Shown here in pieces: positions 25,200-32,858 of a stretch of 64,000 bases of DNA (the first letter of the stretch is position 1; each line of letters starts with the position of its first letter). The DNA is from Candidatus Pacearchaeota archaeon (GTDB taxonomy: Archaea; Nanoarchaeota; Nanoarchaeia; Pacearchaeales; GW2011-AR1). Below the pieces are notes generated by a model. That model made no database searches. It was not told the origin of the DNA and was given only the letters and a program-made list of their open reading frames with translations. Position numbers and translations under genes: made by a program. The stretch spans positions 38,360-102,359 of the forward strand of contig JALOBN010000004.1 of assembly GCA_023228245.1 (NCBI GenBank), read 5' to 3'.

Positions 25200-26006
25200 A
25201 TGAAAATTCCAAAATTGCAATTCAAGGGTTATATCGCAGAAATAATTAATTATCTATTTCAAGCGTTGCTTATAACCTATCTAATCCTTCTTTTAATAGA
25301 ACAGGTTTGGTCAGCAAGCGTCTCTTTGTATTTTAATCTTAATTATCTTCTTATTGTAGTTATTATCTCGGGAGTATTAGATGTCTTTTCTGAACATCCA
25401 GAAAAAAAGGAAAGCAAACCTCGCTGGTGGGATTATTTATTTATTGGCACACTAGGAATTTTAGGATTAATTATAATAAAATTTAAGACAGGAGAACTTG
25501 GCTGGCTTTCTTGGTTAATCTCGATTATTGCAGGAGTTTTAATTATTTTATTATCTGTCCTCGTTCTCGAAGACGAAGACGGCAAAGTAAATACAATAAA
25601 AAAAGAAAGCCATAAACATAAACCCCTATTTTATTTTCTATTAACTTTAGTAATAATTTTCATTTTAAATTTAGTTTCAATTTCTCTAACAATCTTCGCT
25701 AATTTATCTTATTTAGAATCCTTAAGAATAATTTTTGGTTCTATTTATGTTCTTTTCCTTCCTGGTTTTATAATAAGTTTTATTTTTTTCTCTAAAACAA
25801 AATCTTTTGAAAGTGAAGAGAAGGGAAGCATGGACTGGATTGAGAGAATTGCTTTATCTTTCGCTTTAAGCATTGCTGTTGTTCCTCTATCTGTCTTTTA
25901 TCTTAATCTGGTTGGAGTTAAAATTAATATGCTTAATTCTTTTTTGACCATCTTGGGAATAATCGCTATCTCATCAGGAATACTCTATTTTAAAAAAAAA
26001 GTTTAA
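25200..26006 (+). CDS. DUF1616-family membrane protein
   Basis: 268 aa with about seven helices. The C-terminal half carries the DUF1616 signature: LRIIFGSIYVLFLPGFIISF, then a charged loop and WIERIALSFALSIAVVPLSV. Members are frequent in archaeal surface-glycan loci but have no known activity. Last gene of the operon, starting at the base after the previous stop; followed by a short hairpin shared with the convergent gene at 26037. Confidence 0.82.
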   Translation: MKIPKLQFKGYIAEIINYLFQALLITYLILLLIEQVWSASVSLYFNLNYLLIVVIISGVLDVFSEHPEKKESKPRWWDYLFIGTLGILGLIIIKFKTGELGWLSWLISIIAGVLIILLSVLVLEDEDGKVNTIKKESHKHKPLFYFLLTLVIIFILNLVSISLTIFANLSYLESLRIIFGSIYVLFLPGFIISFIFFSKTKSFESEEKGSMDWIERIALSFALSIAVVPLSVFYLNLVGVKINMLNSFLTILGIIAISSGILYFKKKV

Positions 26007-26007
26007 G

Positions 26008-26026
26008 AAATAGATTAGTTCTATTT
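26008..26026. terminator. Bidirectional hairpin between convergent genes
   Basis: AAATAGA and TCTATTT pair around TTAGT in the 30-nt gap between convergent stops at 26006 and 26037; the T-rich far side suits termination in the plus direction. Confidence 0.5.
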
Positions 26027-26036
26027 TAATAATTTA

Positions 26037-26534
26037 TTATTTCTGTTTTAATGTTACATTTGAAACTATTCTCTGCGGACAAGAATCTTCAACACATTCA
26101 ATTTTATATTCGAGAACATTTTCATAATCTTCAAATAAAGTGACATTCGCTTTTAATGCTGATGAAACTTGTCTGTCAATAAGAACCTGCTTTGTTCCGT
26201 TTTCATAAATGAAACTGATTGTTACATTACAATCGTCATCAAGGTCACATTCATCTTCAGAAGTAAGATTATATCTTTCTGTTCTAGATTCTAAATTTAA
26301 ATATAAATCCCTTTCTAAATCTTCAATAGTTAAATTTGTAGAAATGCTCGCTGGTCCGTCTGTTGTATTTATTGAAAGATTATTATCAAATTGTTCTGAT
26401 CTAACATAATGTTCTGGTTCTCCTGCAACTTCTCCAGTTATTGTTCTTTGATAATAAAACATCCAAGCAGCATTAACAACTCCTAAAAGTAAGACCAAAA
26501 CTCCAATAACTAAAATTCCTCTTTTCTTATCCAT
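26037..26534 (-). CDS. Single-helix secreted/anchored protein
   Basis: 165 aa, family not recognised. N-terminal helix ILVIGVLVLLLGVVNAAWMF (about 6-27), then an acidic beta-rich exterior with four Cys (DECDLDDDCN and IECVEDSCP) that could form two disulfides, and several NxS/T sequons. ATG at 26534 is preceded by a TATA-like ATTTTTAAAATATATT. Monocistronic by position. Probably a small surface protein. Confidence 0.65.
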   Translation of the reverse strand: MDKKRGILVIGVLVLLLGVVNAAWMFYYQRTITGEVAGEPEHYVRSEQFDNNLSINTTDGPASISTNLTIEDLERDLYLNLESRTERYNLTSEDECDLDDDCNVTISFIYENGTKQVLIDRQVSSALKANVTLFEDYENVLEYKIECVEDSCPQRIVSNVTLKQK

Positions 26535-26640
26535 AAATTAATCAAGAAAATATATTTTAAAAATGTTTCATCCAACATATATATTACAAAATATATATCA
26601 CACTAACTATTTTCGTGTTAGAAAATTTATCTTAAAGGTA

Positions 26641-26946
26641 TTATATTTTTGAAGAATCTTCTTTTTCTTTAGATAACATATATTCTTGAAAAGTTGGACA
26701 ATCCATGTCTGGAATACTGTCGTCTGTCACATCAAAAAATAATTCGTTTTCCTGCGTTTTTCCGTCTTTATTCTTGTCGTACCAGAAAATATCCAACGTT
26801 CCATTATTATCTAAATCATACGCAATTACATGTGAACCTCGAGGTATATATTTGAACATATCCGTCTCTGGTTTAATTTCCTGAGCGATTGCATTCCTTC
26901 CGAAAAATAAAACTCCTGCCCCGATTAATGAAATTAATTTTTTCAT
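26641..26946 (-). CDS. Small secreted protein with Ca2+-loop-like repeats
   Basis: 101 aa. Signal peptide (about 1-21, MKKLISLIGAGVLFFG...AIAQ). The mature part has DLDNNGTLDIFWYD and DKNKDGKTQENELFFD, spaced like calcium-binding EF-hand/dockerin loops, suggesting a tiny Ca2+-binding exported protein. A weak hairpin (CTAAC/GTTAG, 26603-26621) follows its stop. No neighbours in the same transcript are evident. Confidence 0.6.
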   Translation of the reverse strand: MKKLISLIGAGVLFFGRNAIAQEIKPETDMFKYIPRGSHVIAYDLDNNGTLDIFWYDKNKDGKTQENELFFDVTDDSIPDMDCPTFQEYMLSKEKEDSSKI

Positions 26947-27026
26947 TAAATTACATACTTTCAGTTTTTAATACAATTATTGTATAGCAAAGATGTCTTT
27001 GTAAAATAACCTTTAGAAATATAATA

Positions 27027-27815
27027 TTAATCAGAAAAATATTTCCATAAAACAAGTTTTCCTTCTGAATCTCGCAAAAACAAAGTATCTCCCTCTTCTG
27101 TCCAAACATAAGTTTCATCTTCCCAGTATAAATTATTTCCAGAATTAGTCGAATTGCCTACGACAATTTCTACTTCCTGATTTCTTCCAAGAATATAATC
27201 TTCAAAAATAAATTTTTTTCTTCCTTCATCTTTGATTTCCCAATTTGTTAACTCACATGCAAAATCACATTTGTTATAAAAAATAATCTCTTGATTTTCA
27301 AAATCTAATTTTCGTAATTCAATACAATTCGCACATTTGTCGTCGGAAACTTCACATAAATTTTCCCCTGTTTCTAAACATTTTTCCCACGCTTCCCTAA
27401 ATTCTTCCTCATAAGTTTTATCATCCAAAATATAAACATTTGCAAAACCATTTTCAATTATTTTTGAATTAATATTTTCATCATCTAAAAACACAACTCC
27501 GAGTTCTCGATAATATTTATCCTGCCCGAAGGATTTTATAAAAATTGTTTTGCCCAAAATTAAATCTTCAATAAATTTTTTCGCCTCGTCGTAATATTTT
27601 TCTCCTTTTTCTGGCGTGTTAATTCCGAATAATCTTACATGCGTGTCGTTTCCAACAACAATTGTATCGCCGTCGATAACTCTCTGAACCGTAAAATCTT
27701 CTTTGTCAGCATTAGAAAAGACATTTACAAAATATCCATCAATCCAAGAATAATTTATCGTAAAAAATAATAAAATCAAAATTATTAATAAAACTATCTC
27801 ATTTTTTTTATTCAT
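27027..27815 (-). CDS. Membrane-anchored thermonuclease (SNase) with lamin-tail domain
   Basis: About 262 aa from ATG 27815 (a GTG five codons upstream is weaker). N-terminal helix (about 4-22) anchors or exports it. Residues about 35-130 are a staphylococcal nuclease-like fold: QRVIDGDTIVVGNDTHVRLFG, PEKGEKYYDEAKKF, YRELGVV and NGFANVY, with the family's acidic and Arg residues. Residues about 160-262 resemble a lamin-tail domain (CANCIELRKLDFENQEIIFYN, LTNWEIKDEG). The enzyme would cleave nucleic acid outside the cell; in a reduced-genome archaeon it may help scavenge nucleotides, fitting the adjacent PRPP synthetase gene. Confidence 0.88.
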   Translation of the reverse strand: MNKKNEIVLLIILILLFFTINYSWIDGYFVNVFSNADKEDFTVQRVIDGDTIVVGNDTHVRLFGINTPEKGEKYYDEAKKFIEDLILGKTIFIKSFGQDKYYRELGVVFLDDENINSKIIENGFANVYILDDKTYEEEFREAWEKCLETGENLCEVSDDKCANCIELRKLDFENQEIIFYNKCDFACELTNWEIKDEGRKKFIFEDYILGRNQEVEIVVGNSTNSGNNLYWEDETYVWTEEGDTLFLRDSEGKLVLWKYFSD

Positions 27816-27863
27816 AACTTTCAATACCACAATCCATTTAAATAAATTTTTCTGTTTTTGTTT

Positions 27864-28832
27864 ATGGAAAATGTAATATTTCTTGCAGACCCGAAATCTC
27901 CGTCATGGGCTTTTGCAGAAAAAGTTAAGAATTACATAAATTCTAAGCATTCATTGAATGTTCCACTAAATGAATTCTCAATTAAATTTTTCAGAAATCA
28001 AGAAATTGATGTAGACATTCCCGAGAATATAAGAAGAAAAGATGTTTATTTTATTCATGACTCTACTAAAAATCCTCAGGAGTGGTGGGTTGAACTTTTG
28101 CTTGCGAAAGATGCATTATTGAGTGCTTCTGCTGAGACAGTTAATTTTATTCTTCCAGATATGAATTACAGTAGAAAAGATTGGAAAGACCGCCCACATG
28201 TTCCGATTTCTGCAAGAGCATTAGCCACAAGTATTTCTCCAGGATTAACAAGAATAATTACTATGGATTTGCATTCTGCTTCAATTCAAGGATTCTATCC
28301 CGCGTCAATGCCGTTAGATAATCTTCCAAGTTTTCCTACCGTAATTGATTATATCAGAGAACGCCCATCAGAATTTGGAGAATTAGAAAAATTAGCAATT
28401 GTAACTCCTGATGTTGGCGGAGCAAAGAGAGCAACAAAATTTGCAAACAGAGCAAATTCAGAATATCCAATTTCTATCATAGATAAACGACGTGATCCGC
28501 GAACAGGAAAATCAATTAGTATGAATTTTGTTGGTGATGTCGACGGAAAAGATTGTTTGATTGTTGACGACATAATTGATTCAGGAAATAGTTTATGTGA
28601 CGCTGCAAATATGTTAAGGACAAAAGGTGCGAAAAAAATTTACTGCTATGCAACTCACGGACTATTTACAGAAGGAACCGAAAATATTTGCAAACATTTT
28701 GATAAAGTTCTGACGAGCAACACGCATTACCGAAGTGAAAATGGTGTCGAGATAATTGATATGAGTTCTATTTTCGCAGAAGCAATTTACAGAGCACAAC
28801 GCGGAGAATCTATTTCTGAATTGTATAAATAA
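27864..28832 (+). CDS. prs: Ribose-phosphate pyrophosphokinase
   Basis: 322 aa from ATG 27864 (a TTG two codons earlier is unlikely). Makes PRPP from ribose 5-phosphate and ATP for nucleotide and amino-acid synthesis or base salvage. Motifs: MDLHSASIQGFY, VTPDVGGAKRA, and the PRPP loop DCLIVDDIIDSGNS. The sequence DMNYSRKDWKDRPHVPISARA corresponds to the ATP flexible loop, somewhat divergent. Cytoplasmic. The gene ends where the tRNA-Thr gene on the other strand begins. Function is secure. Confidence 0.94.
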   Translation: MENVIFLADPKSPSWAFAEKVKNYINSKHSLNVPLNEFSIKFFRNQEIDVDIPENIRRKDVYFIHDSTKNPQEWWVELLLAKDALLSASAETVNFILPDMNYSRKDWKDRPHVPISARALATSISPGLTRIITMDLHSASIQGFYPASMPLDNLPSFPTVIDYIRERPSEFGELEKLAIVTPDVGGAKRATKFANRANSEYPISIIDKRRDPRTGKSISMNFVGDVDGKDCLIVDDIIDSGNSLCDAANMLRTKGAKKIYCYATHGLFTEGTENICKHFDKVLTSNTHYRSENGVEIIDMSSIFAEAIYRAQRGESISELYK

Positions 28833-28904
28833 GCCTCAGGAGAGGATTGAACTCCCGACCTTTTGATTACGAATCAAACGCTCTGCCAACTGAGCTACTG
28901 AGGC
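28832..28904 (-). tRNA. tRNA-Thr (CGT)
   Basis: Cloverleaf on the minus strand: acceptor GCCTCAG/CTGAGGC, D-arm AGCTCAGTTGGCAGAGC, anticodon stem TTGAT/ATCAA with loop TCGTA giving anticodon CGT, T-arm GGGAGTTCAATCCTCTCC. No intron and no encoded CCA. Its discriminator overlaps the last base of the prs stop codon. Confidence 0.93.
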
Positions 28905-28973
28905 ATTCACGACGAGGTAGCGAATGAATGCGTTTTAAGCATTTCTACCATTGTAGTTTCTTTTCTAAAGAAA

Positions 28974-28992
28974 CCCATGAGCCACTGAGGCC
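28974..28992 (-). other. Duplicated tRNA 5' end upstream of tRNA-Thr
   Basis: GGCCTCAGTGGCTCATGGG repeats the acceptor and D-arm start of tRNA-Thr (14 of 15 matching around GCCTCAGTxGCTCA). It is followed by two hairpins (GTTTCTT/AAGAAAC and GGTAG-AAATGC/GCATT-CTACC) before the intact tRNA. No anticodon or T-arm follows, so it is a fragment, not a gene. Confidence 0.55.
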
Positions 28993-29014
28993 TATAAAAA
29001 ATAAATTCTAAAGG

Positions 29015-29025
29015 TTTTTATATAG
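29015..29025 (+). promoter_or_regulatory. TATA box of tRNA-Leu
   Basis: TTTTTATATAG centred about 27 nt upstream of the tRNA-Leu 5' end. Confidence 0.55.
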
Positions 29026-29047
29026 TTTCTTTTTTATAGAATATTAT

Positions 29048-29131
29048 GCGGGTGTGCCGGAGTGGTCAAACGGACAGGACTTAAGATCCTGTGGCTTAGT
29101 GCCTGCGCAGGTCCGAACCCTGTCACCCGCA
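29048..29131 (+). tRNA. tRNA-Leu (TAA)
   Basis: Acceptor GCGGGTG/CACCCGC with discriminator A73, anticodon stem ACAGGA/TCCTGT around CTTAAGA giving TAA, and a long variable arm (GGCTTAGTGCC) typical of class II tRNA-Leu. No intron or encoded CCA. Confidence 0.94.
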
Positions 29132-29181
29132 TTTTGAATGAAGTGAAAAATGCGTAGTAAACTTAGTGAGCTTCCGCATTT
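29129..29181. terminator. Alternative hairpins after tRNA-Leu
   Basis: GCATTTT (29129-29135) can pair with AAAATGC (29147-29153), or AAATGCG (29148-29154) with CGCATTT (29175-29181); the two folds exclude each other. Both loops contain AGTGA. Placed between tRNA-Leu and the convergent gene stop at 29191. Confidence 0.45.
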
Positions 29182-29190
29182 GATTTAGAA

Positions 29191-29427
29191 TTATTTTTTA
29201 TCTTCGCTGGTTTTGATCTTAATTCCCATTTCTTCAAGTCGTTTTATATGTGCTTGCATAACTGATTCAACTTGCTGAATCATTCTAATTAATTCATTTC
29301 TTTCATTAATTAAAGTATTCAACGCACCTTGATGAAAACCAACTTCAACATCTCGTGGAATTTCCGGCTGTTTTTCTTCTTTTTTGCCAAGTGCTTTTTC
29401 TAAACTATCCTTTTTTATTTCTACCAT
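29191..29427 (-). CDS. Small coiled-coil protein
   Basis: 78 aa, family not recognised. Charged and helical: a Lys/Glu-rich start, then GFHQGALNTLINERNELIRMIQQVESVMQ (heptad-like) and a basic/acidic end. No Cys or membrane segment. ATG at 29427 with a T/A-rich upstream region overlapping the end of trxB's neighbourhood (trxB stops at 29465), so it may be co-transcribed with trxB. Likely a small adaptor or nucleic-acid-associated protein; function unknown. Confidence 0.6.
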   Translation of the reverse strand: MVEIKKDSLEKALGKKEEKQPEIPRDVEVGFHQGALNTLINERNELIRMIQQVESVMQAHIKRLEEMGIKIKTSEDKK

Positions 29428-29464
29428 TTTAATTCTTAAAAATTAAAGTTAATAAGTTTTTTGA

Positions 29465-30373
29465 TTATTTTAATCTTAAATAATCGTGTGCACCTTTTCC
29501 TGCAATTGCTCCTTGCGCCGAAGCGGTCACAACTTGTTTAACTTCCGAATTCGTAACATCGCCCGCAGCAAAAATTCCTTCAACAGAAGTTTTCATGGAA
29601 CCATCGACGACAATATAATTTTCTTTATCTAACTTTAAATTCAAATTTTTAATAAATTTTACTAAAGGTGTTGAACCAATTTCGACAAAAATTCCATCGG
29701 TTTTTATTTCTCTTTTCTTATCACCTTGTTTTATCACTAAATCTTCAACTTTTTCCTTACCTTTAATTTCAAGAGGAATCGCTTTGTAAATTATTTCAAC
29801 ATTTTTATTTTTCTTTAATCTTTCTTCATTTATTTCTTCACACCTTAATTTTTCTCCTCTGTAAACAATATAAACTTTTTTTGCAAGATTTGTGAGTGCA
29901 ACCGCAGATGTTGCAGCACAGTCGCTTCCACCGACGACAGTTACCGTTTTATTCTTGAAAAAAAATGCATCGCACGTAACGCAGTAACTCACTCCTTTCC
30001 CGATAAATCTTTCTTCGCCAGGAATTTTCAGTTTTCTTCTTTCTGTTCCCGTAGCAATTATTATTGTTTTAGAAATTAAATTTCCTTTTTTTGTTTTAAT
30101 TAAAAATTCATTTTTATTTTTTTCAATTGAATCAACTTCAGACATGATAAAATCAATTTCATATTTTTTTGTTTCATCATAAAATTTTTTCATTAACTCT
30201 GCCCCGCTTCCATAAAATCCAGGCCAGTTTTCTAAAACTAAAATTGAATTTGCTGTTCCACCAATATCTTTGCTAATAATTGCAGTTTTTAATCCGTTTC
30301 TTGCAGAATAAAGTCCAGCTGTCATCCCTGCTGCCCCAGCACCAACAATCACCACATCATATTTTCCTGTCAT
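29465..30373 (-). CDS. trxB: Thioredoxin reductase (NAD(P)H, FAD)
   Basis: 302 aa from ATG 30373, supported by a TATA box 21-30 nt upstream; a TTG six codons earlier is rejected. FAD site DVVIVGAGAAGMTAGLYSAR, redox pair CVTC (in VSYCVTCDAFF), NAD(P)H site TVVGGSDCAATSAVALT, and the C-terminal FAD motif GIFAAGDVTN. It reduces thioredoxin or a glutaredoxin-like protein in the cytoplasm. Divergent from argS, with the two promoters overlapping. An extra Cys follows GGSD in the pyridine-nucleotide domain. Confidence 0.95.
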   Translation of the reverse strand: MTGKYDVVIVGAGAAGMTAGLYSARNGLKTAIISKDIGGTANSILVLENWPGFYGSGAELMKKFYDETKKYEIDFIMSEVDSIEKNKNEFLIKTKKGNLISKTIIIATGTERRKLKIPGEERFIGKGVSYCVTCDAFFFKNKTVTVVGGSDCAATSAVALTNLAKKVYIVYRGEKLRCEEINEERLKKNKNVEIIYKAIPLEIKGKEKVEDLVIKQGDKKREIKTDGIFVEIGSTPLVKFIKNLNLKLDKENYIVVDGSMKTSVEGIFAAGDVTNSEVKQVVTASAQGAIAGKGAHDYLRLK

Positions 30374-30374
30374 A

Positions 30375-30403
30375 ATATTTATAATCTGCAATCATTTTTA
30401 TAT
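30375..30403. promoter_or_regulatory. Overlapping divergent promoters of trxB and argS
   Basis: Plus-strand ATATTTATAAT (30375-30385) is 22-32 nt before argS ATG 30407. Minus-strand ATATAAAAAT (30403-30394) is 21-30 nt before trxB ATG 30373. Both mRNAs would be leaderless and the two preinitiation complexes cannot easily bind together. Confidence 0.6.
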
Positions 30404-30406
30404 CTT

Positions 30407-32098
30407 ATGAAATCGGTGATTGCTTCGTTGATAAAAGACGCGTTGAAAAAAGAAAAGATAAAATTAACCGACGACGAAATAGTGAAATTTATTGAAATTC
30501 CGCCGTCGCAGGAAATGGGAGATTTTGCTTTCCCGTGTTTTTTTCTTGCTAAACAAATGAAAATGTCGCCAGCAGAAATAGCAATGAATTTAAGAAAAAA
30601 TATCGGAGATGTTCCAGACGGATTTGAAGATATTGAACTGAAAGGACCTTACATTAATTTTTTCTTAAACAGGAAAACTTTAACAAAAATTATGATTGAA
30701 GAAATTTTAAAACAAAGAGACAACTTCGGAAAAAATAATTCTGGTGCAGGAAAAAAAATAGTTATAGAATTCTCGTCGCCAAATATTGCAAAACCTTTCG
30801 GAATTGGACATCTTCGTTCAACAATAATTGGAAACTCTGTTTCAAGAATTTCAGAATTTAACGGATATAAAATGATAAAAATAAATTACCTCGGAGATTG
30901 GGGAACTCAATTCGGAAAATTAATTTTCGCTTTCAAAAAATGGGGCGACTTAGCAAAATTCAAAAAAAATCCTGTAAAATATCTTTACGAACTTTATGTA
31001 AAAGTAAATAAGAAAATTTACGAAGAGAAAGCAAGAAATGAATTTTTAAAACTTGAGCAGGGCGACGAGGAAAATTTAGCATTGTGGGAAAAATTCAAAA
31101 ACATAAGCATTCACGATTTTGAAAAAATATATTCTCAGCTTGGAATAAAATTCGATTTATATCTTGGTGAATCAATGTATAATCAAAAAATGAAAGAAGT
31201 AATTCAAATGTTGAAAGATAAAAAACTTCTTCAGAAAAGCGAAGGTGCAGAAATTGTTGACTTGGAACAATATAATCTTGGCGTTGCATTAATTCAAAAA
31301 AGCGACGGTGCAACACTTTACGCAACGCGTGATTTAGCTTCGGCAATTGCAAGATATGAAAGCACAAAATTCGACAGGATGTTTTACGAAGTTGGACAAG
31401 AACAAATTTTGCACTTAAAACAAGTTTTCAAAATCTTAGAACTTCTTGGATACAAATGGGCAAAGGAGTGTGTTCACATTTATCACGGACTTTACCTTGA
31501 CGCCGACGGAAAAAAATTCGCGACAAGAAAAGGAAAAACAATTTTTATGGAAGATATTTTAGAAGAAACAATTTCATTAGCTTCAAAAGAAATTAAAAAA
31601 CGTGAGCCGAAAATTTCAAAAAAAGAATTAGAAAACCGAGCGTCAAAAGTTGCGAACGCAGCAATTCTCTACGGAGATTTAAAAAATAACCGAGCAAACA
31701 ATATCGTCTTTGACATAAAAAGATTCGTTTCTTTTGAAGGCGACACAGGCCCATATTTATTATACAGTTATGCAAGAGCAAATTCTATTCTTGCAAAAGT
31801 AAAATCAAATAATAAAAAAATAATTATCAACGACTTAGAAGAAAAAGAAATTGCTTTATCAAAAAAACTTTCAGATTTCCAGCAAGTTGTTCAAGATGCT
31901 TACAAAACATTAAACCCGTCGCTGATTGCAAATTATTCTTATCAGCTTGCACAAATATTTAACGAGTTTTATCATGCGTGTCCTGTAATTGGTTCAAAAG
32001 AAAAAGAATCTTTCAGAATTGCATTAGTCGATTGTTTCAGACAAGTTTTGAAAAACGCACTTTATCTTTTAGGAATTGAAACTTTAGAAAAAATGTAA
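30407..32098 (+). CDS. argS: Arginyl-tRNA synthetase
   Basis: 563 aa. Class I synthetase: N-terminal tRNA-binding (Add-1) domain (about 1-110), then EFSSPNIAKPFGIGHLRSTI (HIGH-type site, as in eukaryotic/archaeal-like ArgRS), YLGDWGTQFGKL, and the degenerate KMSKS region KKFATRKGKT, with a C-terminal anticodon-binding domain including LYSYARANSIL. Length is typical. Charges tRNA-Arg in the cytoplasm. Leaderless promoter as described. The gene is rich in the CGWCG pentamer. Confidence 0.96.
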   Translation: MKSVIASLIKDALKKEKIKLTDDEIVKFIEIPPSQEMGDFAFPCFFLAKQMKMSPAEIAMNLRKNIGDVPDGFEDIELKGPYINFFLNRKTLTKIMIEEILKQRDNFGKNNSGAGKKIVIEFSSPNIAKPFGIGHLRSTIIGNSVSRISEFNGYKMIKINYLGDWGTQFGKLIFAFKKWGDLAKFKKNPVKYLYELYVKVNKKIYEEKARNEFLKLEQGDEENLALWEKFKNISIHDFEKIYSQLGIKFDLYLGESMYNQKMKEVIQMLKDKKLLQKSEGAEIVDLEQYNLGVALIQKSDGATLYATRDLASAIARYESTKFDRMFYEVGQEQILHLKQVFKILELLGYKWAKECVHIYHGLYLDADGKKFATRKGKTIFMEDILEETISLASKEIKKREPKISKKELENRASKVANAAILYGDLKNNRANNIVFDIKRFVSFEGDTGPYLLYSYARANSILAKVKSNNKKIIINDLEEKEIALSKKLSDFQQVVQDAYKTLNPSLIANYSYQLAQIFNEFYHACPVIGSKEKESFRIALVDCFRQVLKNALYLLGIETLEKM

Positions 32099-32104
32099 TT
32101 AAAA

Positions 32105-32815
32105 TTAATCGTAAAGGGATTTATCGTTAATATATCCGTTTTGTTTTGCAATCCAATCATCTCCCATCTCTACTGTGTAATGTTCATCTGCTGGATTTGT
32201 TTCATCAAAAAAGATTACTATTTTTCCCGTGCTATCCTCGATAATATTTCTACCCTCAACAGATCCTTGAAAAGCATAAATTCCGTCGGAAACATCAGTT
32301 ATTGGCTGAGAATTATTTGCTAATCTTAATCGCCCGTTATAAAGCGAACTTTTTGTGCTGTCTGTGTAAACAACCCCATAAACAATTTCATTTTCATCGC
32401 TTGAAGGAATCATTTGAATATCTTTAGTTATTGTTGTTAGCTTTCCATCATAAACAGGAATTCCCATTTCTTCTGATAAAAATTGTTTTAAATAATTTGC
32501 TTTCAAATTATGTGCTCCTGTTTTAATACCAGATAGATAAAAAAGTCCGTCTGCAATACTTTTCCCACTACTTATTCCATCAATAAAAATAATTGCATCT
32601 TCTTTTCCTTTCCATGTTAAAGAGTTATTTTCTACAATTGGATAAACTACTCTTCCTTGAATGTCTCCTGTCCGAGTAATCGGTTGAGGTTCATCATAAT
32701 CTTCTTCGTCTTCGTCTTTTGTTGTAGTTTCATTCTGACAAAAAGTTAACGCTGTAGCAAGAACAATTCCTGCAAAAACTTTTCCAACATTTTTTAATGT
32801 TTTTTCAAGACTCAT
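32105..32815 (-). CDS. Secreted lipoprotein, function unknown
   Basis: 236 aa. N-terminus MSLEKTLKNVGKVFAGIVLATALTF is a signal sequence ending at Cys26 in a lipobox-like ALTFC, followed by an acidic, low-complexity linker (KDEDEEDYDEPQP) and a beta-rich domain with a carboxypeptidase-regulatory-like pattern (GRVVYPIVENNSLTWKGKEDAIIFIDG, then GLFYLSGIKTGAHNLKA). Likely a membrane-tethered outer-surface protein. Convergent with argS (6 nt apart). Similar in style to the truncated lipoprotein at the left edge. Confidence 0.68.
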   Translation of the reverse strand: MSLEKTLKNVGKVFAGIVLATALTFCQNETTTKDEDEEDYDEPQPITRTGDIQGRVVYPIVENNSLTWKGKEDAIIFIDGISSGKSIADGLFYLSGIKTGAHNLKANYLKQFLSEEMGIPVYDGKLTTITKDIQMIPSSDENEIVYGVVYTDSTKSSLYNGRLRLANNSQPITDVSDGIYAFQGSVEGRNIIEDSTGKIVIFFDETNPADEHYTVEMGDDWIAKQNGYINDKSLYD

Positions 32816-32858
32816 CTAAATATTGAAATAAACCCGTATTTAAATTTTATTATAAAAA

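Noticed and set aside
28905..28992. Second half of a split tRNA gene
   Set aside because: The fragment ends in the D-arm, not at the anticodon, so it cannot be a Nanoarchaeum-type half.
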